DNA from: Chordicoccus furentiruminis
GTDB taxonomy: Bacteria; Bacillota; Clostridia; Lachnospirales; Lachnospiraceae
Direction of reading: 5' to 3'
Assembly (NCBI RefSeq): GCF_019355395.1
Contig: NZ_CP048829.1
Location: 1 to 64,000, forward strand
Length of the DNA: 64,000 nt
Below the pieces are notes generated by a model that was not told the origin of the DNA, made no database searches, and saw nothing but the letters and a program-made list of their open reading frames with translations. This document shows positions 51,739 through 60,849 of this stretch, piece after piece (within the stretch, counting starts at the first letter, position 1; each line of letters opens with the position of its first letter). The translations under genes were made by a program, and so were the position numbers.

Positions 51739-54411
51739 ATGGCATTATCCCCGATGATGCAGGAATATCTGACGACAAAGGAAAAATATAAGGACTGCAT
51801 CCTGATGTACCGCATCGGTGATTTCTTCGAGATGTTCTTCGACGATGCGAAGCTGGTTTCAAGAGAACTCGAACTGACGCTGACAGGCAAGGACTGCGGC
51901 CTTGAGGAACGCGCCCCCATGTGCGGGGTGCCTTTTCATGCCGTTGATTCGTATGTGGCCCGTCTCGTCAGCAAGGGATACAAGGTCGCGCTCTGCGACC
52001 AGGTAGAGGACCCGAAGCAGGCAAAGGGACTGGTGAAGCGGGAAGTGACCCGCATCGTGACGCCGGGCACCAACATGGATCAGTCATTTCAGGACGCCGG
52101 ACGCAACAACTATCTGATGTCCGTCGTCTGCACGGAGGACCGGTACGGGATCGCCACGTCGGATATCTCGACAGGTGAATTTCTCCTGACCGAGACGGAC
52201 AGCCTCGCCCGTCTGAAGGACGAGATCGGGAAACTGGCGCCGTCGGAGATTATCTGCAACGAGCCGGTCCTGATGTCCGGCCTCGACACAGAGGACCTGA
52301 AAGGACGTCTGGGCATCATGGTCCATGCCCTCGACGACCGTTATTTCGAGGATGAATCCTGTGAGATGACGCTTCGGGACCACTTCCATGTCGCTTCGAT
52401 GGAAGGGCTCGGTATCCGGGAATTTCCCTGCGGCATCGCGGCGGCCGGCGCGCTTCTGAAATATCTCTTTGAGACCCAGAAGACGGATCTGAGCCATATC
52501 ACCCAGATCACCTCCTACCGCACCAATGCCTCGATGGTGCTCGGATCCGCGACGATGCGGAACCTGGAACTGACGGAGACACTCCGCGAGAAGGAGAAGA
52601 AGGGATCGCTTCTCTGGGTGCTTGACCGGACGAAAACCGCCATGGGCGCGCGCCTCCTCCGGAAATGGATCGAGCAGCCTCTGATTCACAGGAAGGAAAT
52701 CGACGGGCGGCTCGACGCCGTCGAGGCCGTCTTCAATAACGAAATCTCCGCCGCTGAGCTCAGGGAGTATCTCGGCCCGGTCTACGATCTGGAACGGCTC
52801 TGCGGACGGCTCAGCTTCAGGAGCGCCAATCCGAGGGATCTGGTGGCCCTCCGGAGCTCGCTGCAGATGCTTCCGCCGATCCGGTCGATGCTGAAGGAAT
52901 TTCCCTGTGCGCTGTTCGCCCGCTTCGACGAAAAATTCGACCCGCTCGACGATCTCTGCCAACTGCTGACGGACGCCATCGCGGACGATCCTCCGATGGC
53001 GATGAAGGAGGGAGGCATCATCCGGGACGGCTACTCGGAGGAGGTCGACACCTACCGGAAGGCACGGACGGACGGCCACCAGTGGCTGGCCGATCTGGAG
53101 GCAAGAGAAAGGGAGCGCACCGGCATCCACACACTGAGGGTCAAGTACAACCGGGTCTTCGGGTACTGCATCGAGGTTTCCAATTCCTTCAGGGACAAGG
53201 TTCCCCCGGACTATGTCCGGAAGCAGACACTGGTCAGCGGCGAGCGCTACACCACGCAGGAGCTGAAGGAACTGGAGAACCGGATTCTTGGCGCCGAGGA
53301 TCATCTGAACTCACTTGAATACTCGATATTCGACAGCGTCCGGAGCACTGCACTCGAGGCCATCGTCCGGATCCAGAAAACCGCCCATATTGTCGCACAG
53401 ATCGATGTGCTTCAGTCCTTCGCCTTTGTCGCCCGGCGCAGCGGCTACACAAGGCCGGTGATCCGGGAAGACGGTGTCATTAATATCAAAGACGGCCGTC
53501 ATCCGGTGGTAGAACGCATGATGACCGGAAGCAGCGGCTTCGTGCCGAACGATACGAAGCTGGACAACCGCTCGAAGCGGCTCTCCATCATCACCGGTCC
53601 GAATATGGCCGGCAAGTCCACCTACATGCGGCAGACCGCTCTCATTGTGCTGATGGCGCAGATCGGAAGCTTTGTTCCCGCCTCTTCCGCCGAAATCGGC
53701 ATCGTGGACCGGATCTTCACCCGGGTCGGCGCCTCGGACGACCTCGCGAGCGGGCAGAGTACTTTTATGGTTGAGATGACCGAGGTCGCGAACATTCTCC
53801 GAAACGCCACCGCCAACAGCCTGCTGATTCTGGACGAAATCGGCCGCGGCACCTCCACCTTCGACGGCCTTGCCCTCGCCTGGGCGATCATCGAGTACAT
53901 CGCCGACCGCCGCCTGATCGGAGCAAAGACGCTGTTCGCCACTCACTATCACGAGCTGACCGAGCTGGAGGGGAAGATTGACGGAGTCAACAACTACTGC
54001 ATCGCAGTCCGGGAGAGCGGAGACGGCATCGTCTTTCTCCGGAAGATCATCCGCGGGGGCGCGGACAAGAGCTACGGAATTCAGGTAGCCCGTCTGGCCG
54101 GCGTCCCGGAAGCGGTGCTGACCCGCGCCGACGAGCTGGTCGGCCAGCTCTCTCAGGCAGACATCACCGGAGCTGTGGAGACAATGGCCGTCTCCCAGAA
54201 AAAGAAGGCGAAGCCGGTGCACTACGACGACGTGGATATGGGCCAGATGTCCTTCTTCAGCACGGTATCGGACGATGATGTGCTGAAGGAACTGCGGGAG
54301 ATCGACATTCAGACACTGACACCCATCGACGCGCTGAACGAGCTGTACCGGCTTCAGAACAAACTGAAAAACCGGTGGAAAAACGGTTCGAAGGAAGGGG
54401 AGAGGTCCTAA
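51739..54411 (+). CDS. mutS: DNA mismatch repair protein MutS
   Basis: 890 residues. Mismatch-reading Phe-x-Glu is F29-F30-E31 in GDFFEMFF (F-Y-E in most species). Connector, lever and clamp domains follow; ATPase with Walker A GPNMAGKSTYMRQ near 620, then DEIGRGTSTFDG and TLFATHYHELTELE. C-terminal region ends with a KNRWKN-rich tail. Works with MutL, encoded six bases downstream. Confidence 0.97.
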   Translation: MALSPMMQEYLTTKEKYKDCILMYRIGDFFEMFFDDAKLVSRELELTLTGKDCGLEERAPMCGVPFHAVDSYVARLVSKGYKVALCDQVEDPKQAKGLVKREVTRIVTPGTNMDQSFQDAGRNNYLMSVVCTEDRYGIATSDISTGEFLLTETDSLARLKDEIGKLAPSEIICNEPVLMSGLDTEDLKGRLGIMVHALDDRYFEDESCEMTLRDHFHVASMEGLGIREFPCGIAAAGALLKYLFETQKTDLSHITQITSYRTNASMVLGSATMRNLELTETLREKEKKGSLLWVLDRTKTAMGARLLRKWIEQPLIHRKEIDGRLDAVEAVFNNEISAAELREYLGPVYDLERLCGRLSFRSANPRDLVALRSSLQMLPPIRSMLKEFPCALFARFDEKFDPLDDLCQLLTDAIADDPPMAMKEGGIIRDGYSEEVDTYRKARTDGHQWLADLEARERERTGIHTLRVKYNRVFGYCIEVSNSFRDKVPPDYVRKQTLVSGERYTTQELKELENRILGAEDHLNSLEYSIFDSVRSTALEAIVRIQKTAHIVAQIDVLQSFAFVARRSGYTRPVIREDGVINIKDGRHPVVERMMTGSSGFVPNDTKLDNRSKRLSIITGPNMAGKSTYMRQTALIVLMAQIGSFVPASSAEIGIVDRIFTRVGASDDLASGQSTFMVEMTEVANILRNATANSLLILDEIGRGTSTFDGLALAWAIIEYIADRRLIGAKTLFATHYHELTELEGKIDGVNNYCIAVRESGDGIVFLRKIIRGGADKSYGIQVARLAGVPEAVLTRADELVGQLSQADITGAVETMAVSQKKKAKPVHYDDVDMGQMSFFSTVSDDDVLKELREIDIQTLTPIDALNELYRLQNKLKNRWKNGSKEGERS

Positions 54412-54417
54412 ACGCGT

Positions 54418-56322
54418 ATGAATCAGATTCATGTTCTCGACCAGAAGACGATCGACCAGATCGCAGCCGGCGAGGTTGTGGAACGGCCGGCCTCGGTGGT
54501 CAAGGAACTCGTTGAGAATGCAATCGACGCCGGAGCCACCCGGATCAACGTCGAAATCCGGGACGGGGGGATCCGTCTGATCCGTGTCACCGACAACGGG
54601 CGCGGCATCGCGGAGGAGGATATTCCGCTTGCCTTCCTGCGTCATGCCACCAGCAAGATCACGGATGCCTCCGACCTTACATCCCTGTTCACGCTGGGCT
54701 TCCGGGGAGAGGCGCTTTCCAGTATTGCCGCCGTGAGCCGGGTGGAGCTGATCACGAAAACGGCCGACGCCCTTTCCGCCGCCCGTTATCTGATCGAGGG
54801 CGGACGGGAGAAGCTGAAGGAGGAGGTCGGAGCGCCGGACGGGACAACCTTTGTGGTCCGCGATCTGTTCTATAACACGCCGGCCCGCGCCCGCTTCCTC
54901 AAGACGCCGCTGACCGAAGCCTCTCACGTTGGCGCCATTGTGGAACAGCTGACGCTCGCCAATCCTCAGATTGCCTTCAGCTTTCTCGTAAACGGCCAGA
55001 GAAAACTGGCTTCGTCCGGCAACGGCAGTCTCCGCGACGCGATCTTCGGTATCTACGGGCGCAGTCTGGTGGATGAGCTGGCGGAACTGGATTCGGAAGA
55101 GGACGGCATCGGCATCCGCGGCTATATCGGAAAGCCTTCCGTCTCCCGCGGAAACCGGAACTATGAGAATTACTATGTAAACGGACGGTATGTGAAGAGC
55201 CGGATCGTCGCCAAGGCCATCGAGGACGGCTACATGAACAAACTGATGAACCATCAGTATCCGTTTACCTGCCTGATGATTCAGGTCGATACGAAGGCGG
55301 TGGATGTCAACGTCCATCCGACCAAGATGGACGTTCGGTTCTCGGATGAAAACCGAATCTATCAGGCGGTCCGGCGCGCGGTCCGCTCCACGCTTGACCG
55401 TACGGAGATGCTGCTCCGCGTCCGGGAGAACGGACAGGAGAAACCGGCGGTACCGCCTTCCTCCGTGCGTCCGGCTGAGGCGTTCGAGGAAAAGGCGGTA
55501 AGAAGAGAAGAGGAAAAAACGGTAAGAAGAGAAGCGGAAGGCGGAACTCCGACGCCGGCCCCGTCCGGTCCGGATGCCGGATACGAACGAAAGCTCCGGC
55601 AGCATCTTGTATCGGACCAGGAGAGTGCTTATCCCGGGGCCGGCATCATCCGTGATGAGACGAACCCGGTCGGAAAAGCGTCCGACGGAGACGGCCGCTT
55701 CGTGCAGCAGACCTTTGCGCCGTCCTTTCTCTCAAAGGAAGCCAAACCCCTCCGCCGTATCGTCGGTCAGGTTTTCCGTACCTACTGGATCTGCGAATTC
55801 AGCGACAGCCTGTATCTGTTCGATCAGCATGCCGCCCATGAGCGCGTGCTCTTCGAGCGTCTGATGAAGCAGTACGAGCAGCGGGCCATCGCCTCCCAGC
55901 AGCTCTCCCCGCCTCTGATCGTCACCTGTGACGCGCAGGAGAGCCGTCTTCTGGAGATATACGGCGAAGCCTTCGCCAGCCTCGGATTCGAGATCGAGCC
56001 ATTCGGCGGCCGGGACTATGCGATCCGCGCCGTACCCTACACGCTGGGAGGAATCGACAGCGCCGGCCTGTTCCGCCAGTTTCTCGATCAGCTCGAGGTG
56101 ACGCCTTCCGTCTCGGACATGCCGGCCTATGTGCGGCGGGTCGCAACGGAAGCCTGCAAGGCTGCGGTCAAAGGCGGCGAAACCCTTTCCGCATCAGAGG
56201 CGTCCGCTCTGCTCGATGAGCTGATGGCGTGCGAGGATCCGTATCACTGCCCCCACGGACGGCCGACGATCCTCACCTTCACAAAGGAAGATCTGGAAAA
56301 ACGCTTCAAACGGATTCTATGA
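54418..56322 (+). CDS. mutL: DNA mismatch repair protein MutL, endonuclease type
   Basis: 634 residues. GHKL ATPase: IDQIAAGEVVERPASVVKEL pattern, ENAIDAGAT, DNGRGI, GFRGEAL. A charged repeat-like linker (about 350-420, with two RREEEK/RREAEG copies) leads to the C-terminal dimer domain carrying DQHAAHERVLFE, matching DQHA-x2-E-x4-E, and CPHGRPT, the endonuclease metal site. So this MutL should nick DNA itself, consistent with the absence of MutH in Firmicutes. Confidence 0.96.
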   Translation: MNQIHVLDQKTIDQIAAGEVVERPASVVKELVENAIDAGATRINVEIRDGGIRLIRVTDNGRGIAEEDIPLAFLRHATSKITDASDLTSLFTLGFRGEALSSIAAVSRVELITKTADALSAARYLIEGGREKLKEEVGAPDGTTFVVRDLFYNTPARARFLKTPLTEASHVGAIVEQLTLANPQIAFSFLVNGQRKLASSGNGSLRDAIFGIYGRSLVDELAELDSEEDGIGIRGYIGKPSVSRGNRNYENYYVNGRYVKSRIVAKAIEDGYMNKLMNHQYPFTCLMIQVDTKAVDVNVHPTKMDVRFSDENRIYQAVRRAVRSTLDRTEMLLRVRENGQEKPAVPPSSVRPAEAFEEKAVRREEEKTVRREAEGGTPTPAPSGPDAGYERKLRQHLVSDQESAYPGAGIIRDETNPVGKASDGDGRFVQQTFAPSFLSKEAKPLRRIVGQVFRTYWICEFSDSLYLFDQHAAHERVLFERLMKQYEQRAIASQQLSPPLIVTCDAQESRLLEIYGEAFASLGFEIEPFGGRDYAIRAVPYTLGGIDSAGLFRQFLDQLEVTPSVSDMPAYVRRVATEACKAAVKGGETLSASEASALLDELMACEDPYHCPHGRPTILTFTKEDLEKRFKRIL

Positions 56323-56330
56323 GGAGCACC

Positions 56331-57317
56331 ATGCACGAAACTACCAAGATCCCTCTGATCGTCATCGCCGGCCCCACCGCAACGGGAAAAAGCGGATTCG
56401 CCTGTGAAATCGGACGCCGCATCGGCGGAGAGGTCGTCTCGGCGGACTCCATGCAGGTTTACCGCTATATGGATATCGGAACCGCCAAGGTGACGCTGGA
56501 GGAGCAGATGGGCGTCCCCCATCACCTGATCGACGTGATCGATCCGACCGACGAGATGGACGCGGCCCGGTATGCGGAACTGGCCGAAAAGGCAATACGG
56601 GAGATCGACGCAAGAGGACATGTTCCGATTCTCTGCGGCGGAACCGGCTTCTATATTCAGGCTGTGACCAAAAAGATCGATTTTTCACGGGCGGCGCCGG
56701 ACGAGGCGTACCGCAGAAGCCTTGCCGGCTATGCCGCCCTGCACGGCAGCGAAGCGCTTCACCAGCGTCTCGCGGAGGTGGATCCCGCCTCGGCGGCCGC
56801 CATTCACCCGAACAACATCAAACGGGTCATCCGGGCGATGGAATTTTTCCATGAAACGGGTACCTCCATCGCCGCCCACAACGAATCGGAGCATGAGAAG
56901 GGCACGCCTTACCGCCTCATCTTCTTTTTCCTCGACGACGACCGGGCCGAGCTGTACAGGAGGATCGACCGCCGTGTGGATTTCATGATGGAAGAAGGGC
57001 TGGCAGATGAGGTCGCCTATCTGAAGGCAATGGGACTTGACCGCTCCTTTGTCTCCATGCAGGCGATCGGCTACAAGGAGATCCTCGCCGCCATGGACGG
57101 GGCATTCACAATGGAGGAAGCGGTCCGGATCATCAAGCGCGAGAGCCGCCATTACGCGAAACGACAGGAAACTTGGTTCAAACGCGAGAAGGACGCGATC
57201 CGGATCGACCGGTCCGCCTATGCGGAGGATGACGGCCGGATTCTGAACGCGATGCTGTCCGTCATCGAAGAGCGGACCGGCATCCGGGCAAAGGAAGTGA
57301 AGGCTCCGAATACCTGA
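56331..57317 (+). CDS. miaA: tRNA dimethylallyltransferase MiaA
   Basis: 328 residues from ATG 56331 (GAGGAG at 56321-56326). An in-frame ATG at 56319 overlapping the mutL stop is the alternative. P-loop GPTATGKSGF, substrate blocks SADSMQVYRYMDIGTAKV and VPHHLIDVIDP, and QAIGYKEI. It adds the isoprenyl group to A37 of tRNA, the substrate of MiaB. Confidence 0.95.
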   Translation: MHETTKIPLIVIAGPTATGKSGFACEIGRRIGGEVVSADSMQVYRYMDIGTAKVTLEEQMGVPHHLIDVIDPTDEMDAARYAELAEKAIREIDARGHVPILCGGTGFYIQAVTKKIDFSRAAPDEAYRRSLAGYAALHGSEALHQRLAEVDPASAAAIHPNNIKRVIRAMEFFHETGTSIAAHNESEHEKGTPYRLIFFFLDDDRAELYRRIDRRVDFMMEEGLADEVAYLKAMGLDRSFVSMQAIGYKEILAAMDGAFTMEEAVRIIKRESRHYAKRQETWFKREKDAIRIDRSAYAEDDGRILNAMLSVIEERTGIRAKEVKAPNT

Positions 57318-57341
57318 GACTCTATCCGGAACCGGAAAACG

Positions 57342-57371
57342 GCAGTCCGGGCCGGTATTTCCCCGGACTGC
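57342..57371 (+). repeat. Hairpin between miaA and the PLP enzyme
   Basis: Perfect 10-bp stem GCAGTCCGGG/CCCGGACTGC with a 10-base loop, followed by AAAGAGAG rather than T. A second small GAGAC/GTCTC hairpin follows (about 57378-57397). Confidence 0.5.
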
Positions 57372-57427
57372 GGAAAGAGAGACGGCCATGCTGTCTCCGC
57401 CAAGATAAAAAGGAAAGATCACACACG

Positions 57428-58735
57428 ATGGACAGAAAAATCAGTCAGTATGAAGCCTGCGGAATTTCCGCGGATGTCGCACGGTTCGGGGAACAGGTGC
57501 TTGTGCCGCTTCGCGGCCGCTTTGCCGCAATCGACGACACCGCCGAGATCAATCAGCTGAAGGTCATTCACGCCTTTCAGAGCGCTCAGGTCAGCGAGGC
57601 GTGTCTCAGCGGAACCACCGGCTACGGCTACAACGATCTCGGACGGGACAAGCTGGAGGAAGTCTACGCGAAAACCTTCCACACGGAGGCCGCACTCGTC
57701 CGGCCTCTGATTTCCTGCGGAACGCACGCACTCGCGATCGCGCTGGCCGGCAACACGCGGCCAGGCGATCAGATCCTTTACATCACAGGCCAGCCCTATG
57801 ACACGCTGGAGGAGGTCATCGGCATCCGGCCCTCCGCCGGATCGCTGGCGGAGTTCGGCGTGACATACGGCCAGGTCGATCTGCTGCCCGACGGATCCTT
57901 TGATCTCAACGGCATCCGAAAAGCCATCACGGATCGGACACGGATTGTGGCCATCCAGCGCTCCAAGGGCTATGCCGCCCGGCCGACGCTGTCCGTGAAT
58001 CAGATCGGTGAGGCGGTCGCCTGCGTGAAGGCCGTCCGGTCTGATCTGATCGTCATGGTCGACAACTGCTACGGAGAATTTGTCGAAGAGCAGGAGCCCT
58101 CGGATGTCGGCGCGGACATGGTCGTCGGCTCGCTGATCAAGAATCCCGGTGGAGGACTCGCGCCGAGCGGCGGCTACATCTGCGGAACAAAAGCCTGCAT
58201 CGACCGCGCCTCATGGCGGATGACCTGTCCGGGGCTCGGCGCCGAGATCGGTCCTTCGCTCAGCCTCAACACTTCCTTCTACGAAGGATTCTTTCTTGCT
58301 CCTGTCGTGACGGCGGCGGCTGTCAAAGGCGCCGTTTTTGCCTCCGCGCTCTACGAACGTCTCGGATTCAAGGTGCTTCCCGGAAGCGGAGAGGACCGGC
58401 ACGATATCATCGAGGCGATCACCCTCGGTTCACCGGAGGCGGTGATCGCGTTCTGCCGGGGAATCCAGAAGGGCGCGCCGGTGGATTCCTTCGTCACGCC
58501 GGAGCCATGGGATATGCCCGGGTACGATGATCCCGTGATTATGGCAGCCGGAGCCTTTGTGGAGGGATCCAGCATCGAGCTCAGCGCGGATGGCCCGATC
58601 CGTCCTCCCTATAACGTTTTCTTCCAGGGCGGTCTGACCTGGCCGTCCGCGAAGCTGGGAATTCTGATGTCTCTGCAGTCCATGAAAGACGCCGGACTCG
58701 TGAAAATACCGGATATCGGTCCAGCGTCCGACTGA
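57428..58735 (+). CDS. Methionine gamma-lyase family PLP enzyme (YnbB-like)
   Basis: 435 residues of the aluminium-resistance/cystathionine beta-lyase-like family (fold-type I). The PLP lysine is in VVGSLIKNPGGGLAPSGGYI; the substrate-side blocks GYGYNDLGRDKLEEVYA and NCYGEFVEEQEPSDVGADM are typical. Reaction not experimentally settled for the family; cleavage of a sulfur amino acid is the usual prediction. In Bacillus the homologue ynbB also lies near mutSL-miaA-hfq, which supports orthology. No hfq reading frame was found between miaA and this gene. Confidence 0.87.
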   Translation: MDRKISQYEACGISADVARFGEQVLVPLRGRFAAIDDTAEINQLKVIHAFQSAQVSEACLSGTTGYGYNDLGRDKLEEVYAKTFHTEAALVRPLISCGTHALAIALAGNTRPGDQILYITGQPYDTLEEVIGIRPSAGSLAEFGVTYGQVDLLPDGSFDLNGIRKAITDRTRIVAIQRSKGYAARPTLSVNQIGEAVACVKAVRSDLIVMVDNCYGEFVEEQEPSDVGADMVVGSLIKNPGGGLAPSGGYICGTKACIDRASWRMTCPGLGAEIGPSLSLNTSFYEGFFLAPVVTAAAVKGAVFASALYERLGFKVLPGSGEDRHDIIEAITLGSPEAVIAFCRGIQKGAPVDSFVTPEPWDMPGYDDPVIMAAGAFVEGSSIELSADGPIRPPYNVFFQGGLTWPSAKLGILMSLQSMKDAGLVKIPDIGPASD

Positions 58736-58768
58736 AAACGAAGACGCGGGAGAATCTGCCTTCGTTTT
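58735..58768 (+). terminator. Hairpin terminator after the PLP enzyme
   Basis: Nine-pair stem AAAACGAAG/CTTCGTTTT (58735-58743 with 58760-58768) whose 3' arm ends in four T. The A- and T-tracts would let it work in both directions. The T run is short. Confidence 0.5.
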
Positions 58769-58797
58769 GGAGCAGCCGTCCTCGAAAGGAGATGCAT

Positions 58798-60012
58798 ATG
58801 CGCGAGATACTGATCATCGGCGCCGGGGCTTCCGGGCTCGCCGCTGCGGTCACGGCGGCCCCTTACTGCCGCGTCACCGTGCTGGAGCGGGAGAAAAAGC
58901 CCGCTTCGAAGCTTCTCCGGACCGGAAACGGCCGCTGCAATCTTGCCAACGCGTCCGATCTTCCCGGGCGTTACGAGGGATCCGACGCCGGCTTCGCCGA
59001 AGCCGTAACCGATGCGCATCCGCTCCAGGAGCTGCTTTCCTTTTTCTCAGATCTCGGAATCCCGACCCGTTCCTTCAGCGGATGGTACTACCCGGCCAGT
59101 GAGGAGGCGCATGCCGTCTCGGGCGCGCTGCTGGCGCGGGCGTCCTCCCTCGGCGTCCGGATCCGGCTCAGCGAAAGCGCCCGCGCCCTTAAGAGACTTC
59201 CGGACGGGCGGTTCGAGGTCCGTACGGATACCTGGTCTTACCGTTCCGACGCCGTCATCGTCTCGACCGGCTCGCCGGCCGGACTGCCGGCCGGTACAGA
59301 CGACAGTTCCGGACTGCTTCACGCATTCAGCCTGCCTTCCGAGCCCTTTTCCCCGGCGCTCGTTCCTCTGAGGACCGATCACAGTCTGTGCGCCGGATGG
59401 GCGGGCGCCCGCGCCCGGGCGCAGGCCGCACTCCTTGTGGACGGAAGGGATGTACAGGCGGAGAGCGGCCAGATCCAGTTCGGCCGGAAAGGTCTTTCCG
59501 GCATCCCCGTTTTCAATCTCAGCATCCGCGCCGGATGGGCTCTCTCGGAAGGACGGCGGACGGCGGTCCGTCTCGACCTTCTGGACGGCCTGCCGGACCG
59601 GCAGGCTCTTGTCCTGCGCCTTGCGGAGCTTTCCGCGGAGGCGGAAGCGCACCGGCCGGGAGCGGAAAACCGCCTGCGCCTTTTTCTGAACGGGCTGATC
59701 CCGGAAAGACTGGCTTCGGTTCTCGTCCGCGAAGCGCATCCTCTGACTGCGCTGCCGCAGCTTCTCGGAGGATGGACGATCCCGGTTGTCGGCACAGGCT
59801 CTCTTCCGGAATCCCAGGCTGCGAGAGGCGGAATCCGAACATCGGCTGTCTGCCCTGACACGATGATGGTCCGCACGGTTCCGGGACTCTATCTGACCGG
59901 AGAGCTGCTGGAGCCGGTCGGACACTGCGGCGGCTTCAACCTTACGTTTGCATGGATCAGCGGCATACTGGCCGGAAAAGCGGCCGCCCGGGGAGTGAGC
60001 GGCCCGGTCTGA
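58798..60012 (+). CDS. HI0933-family FAD/NAD(P)-binding flavoprotein
   Basis: 404 residues from ATG 58798 (AAAGGA seven bases upstream; ATG 58792 is too close). N-terminal FAD motif ILIIGAGASGLAAAVTA, then the HI0933 signature ASKLLRTGNGRCNLAN, and near the C-terminus GLYLTGELLEPVGHCGGFNLTFAWISG in pattern. Family members (YhiN, BaiN-like) are oxidoreductases of mostly unknown substrate; some reduce bile-acid intermediates, but this cannot be claimed here. Notably GC-rich. Confidence 0.85.
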   Translation: MREILIIGAGASGLAAAVTAAPYCRVTVLEREKKPASKLLRTGNGRCNLANASDLPGRYEGSDAGFAEAVTDAHPLQELLSFFSDLGIPTRSFSGWYYPASEEAHAVSGALLARASSLGVRIRLSESARALKRLPDGRFEVRTDTWSYRSDAVIVSTGSPAGLPAGTDDSSGLLHAFSLPSEPFSPALVPLRTDHSLCAGWAGARARAQAALLVDGRDVQAESGQIQFGRKGLSGIPVFNLSIRAGWALSEGRRTAVRLDLLDGLPDRQALVLRLAELSAEAEAHRPGAENRLRLFLNGLIPERLASVLVREAHPLTALPQLLGGWTIPVVGTGSLPESQAARGGIRTSAVCPDTMMVRTVPGLYLTGELLEPVGHCGGFNLTFAWISGILAGKAAARGVSGPV

Positions 60013-60052
60013 ACCGGCCGTCACGATCGAAAACAGTCCCCCTCCGACGCGC

Positions 60053-60081
60053 TTGCATCGACTATCCGAATAGTGTAGAAT
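60053..60081 (+). promoter_or_regulatory. Promoter of the radC-mreBCD operon
   Basis: TTGCAT at 60053-60058 and TAGAAT at 60076-60081, spacer 17; start predicted near 60088, about 45 bases before radC. Confidence 0.7.
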
Positions 60082-60132
60082 AGACTCGCTCGATTTCGCC
60101 GGCATACCTGAGATGGAGAAAGAGAGCGGAAT

Positions 60133-60849
60133 ATGAAGCATCTGATGTTGGACGGACGCGCGGATACGATGCGTCCGTATGAAAAATGCCGTGCCCTTGG
60201 CCCTTCATCTCTCACGGATGCGGAGCTTCTGGCGGTCATCCTGCGCACCGGTGTCCCGGGTGTGCCTGCGGAACAGCTGGCGGATCAGATTCTGCATCTG
60301 CCGGGCTGTGAGGCAGGGCTCGGGGGACTCGGGCGTCTGTCCGCGGAAGAGTTCATGCAGATTCCGGGCATCGGAGAGGTAAAGGCTGTCCAGCTGACCG
60401 TGATCGCCGAGATGGCGGTCCGGATCGCCTGCCGCAAGGCCGGGCGGATGATGACGGCGGAAAATCCAGCCGCTGTGGCCAGCTACTATATGGAACAGCT
60501 CCGACAGGACACGCAGGAAAATGTGATCTGTCTGATGCTGGACTCCAGAAATCACTTTATCGGGGACGAGCGTCTCACCCGCGGAACGGTCAACGCGTCC
60601 CTGATCTCCACCAGGGATATTTTTCTCTGCGCGGTCAAATGCCGCGCTGTCGCCATCCTTCTGGTGCATAATCACCCGGGCGGCGATCCGTCCCCCAGCG
60701 AGGCGGATATTGAGCTGACGGAAAGGGTCGCCGCGGCCGGCCGGCTTCTTGATATTCATCTGCTCGACCATATCATCATCGGAGACGGCCGCTACATCAG
60801 CTTCAGCGAAAACGGGCTGCTTAAGCCCGGGAGTGTATATGTTCAGTAA
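60133..60849 (+). CDS. radC: RadC family JAMM-domain protein
   Basis: 238 residues. N-terminal helix-hairpin-helix region (MQIPGIGEVKAVQL) and a C-terminal JAMM metalloprotease-like fold with HNHPGGDPSPSEAD. Called DNA repair protein RadC by history; the biochemical role is unsettled. It precedes mreBCD in Bacillus as well. Its 3' end overlaps mreB by 11 bases. Confidence 0.92.
   Translation: MKHLMLDGRADTMRPYEKCRALGPSSLTDAELLAVILRTGVPGVPAEQLADQILHLPGCEAGLGGLGRLSAEEFMQIPGIGEVKAVQLTVIAEMAVRIACRKAGRMMTAENPAAVASYYMEQLRQDTQENVICLMLDSRNHFIGDERLTRGTVNASLISTRDIFLCAVKCRAVAILLVHNHPGGDPSPSEADIELTERVAAAGRLLDIHLLDHIIIGDGRYISFSENGLLKPGSVYVQ

Noticed and set aside
53311-55605. 764-codon minus-strand frame opposite mutS/mutL
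   Set aside because: Spans two clear plus-strand genes; low-complexity, His/Asp/Leu-rich shadow translation.
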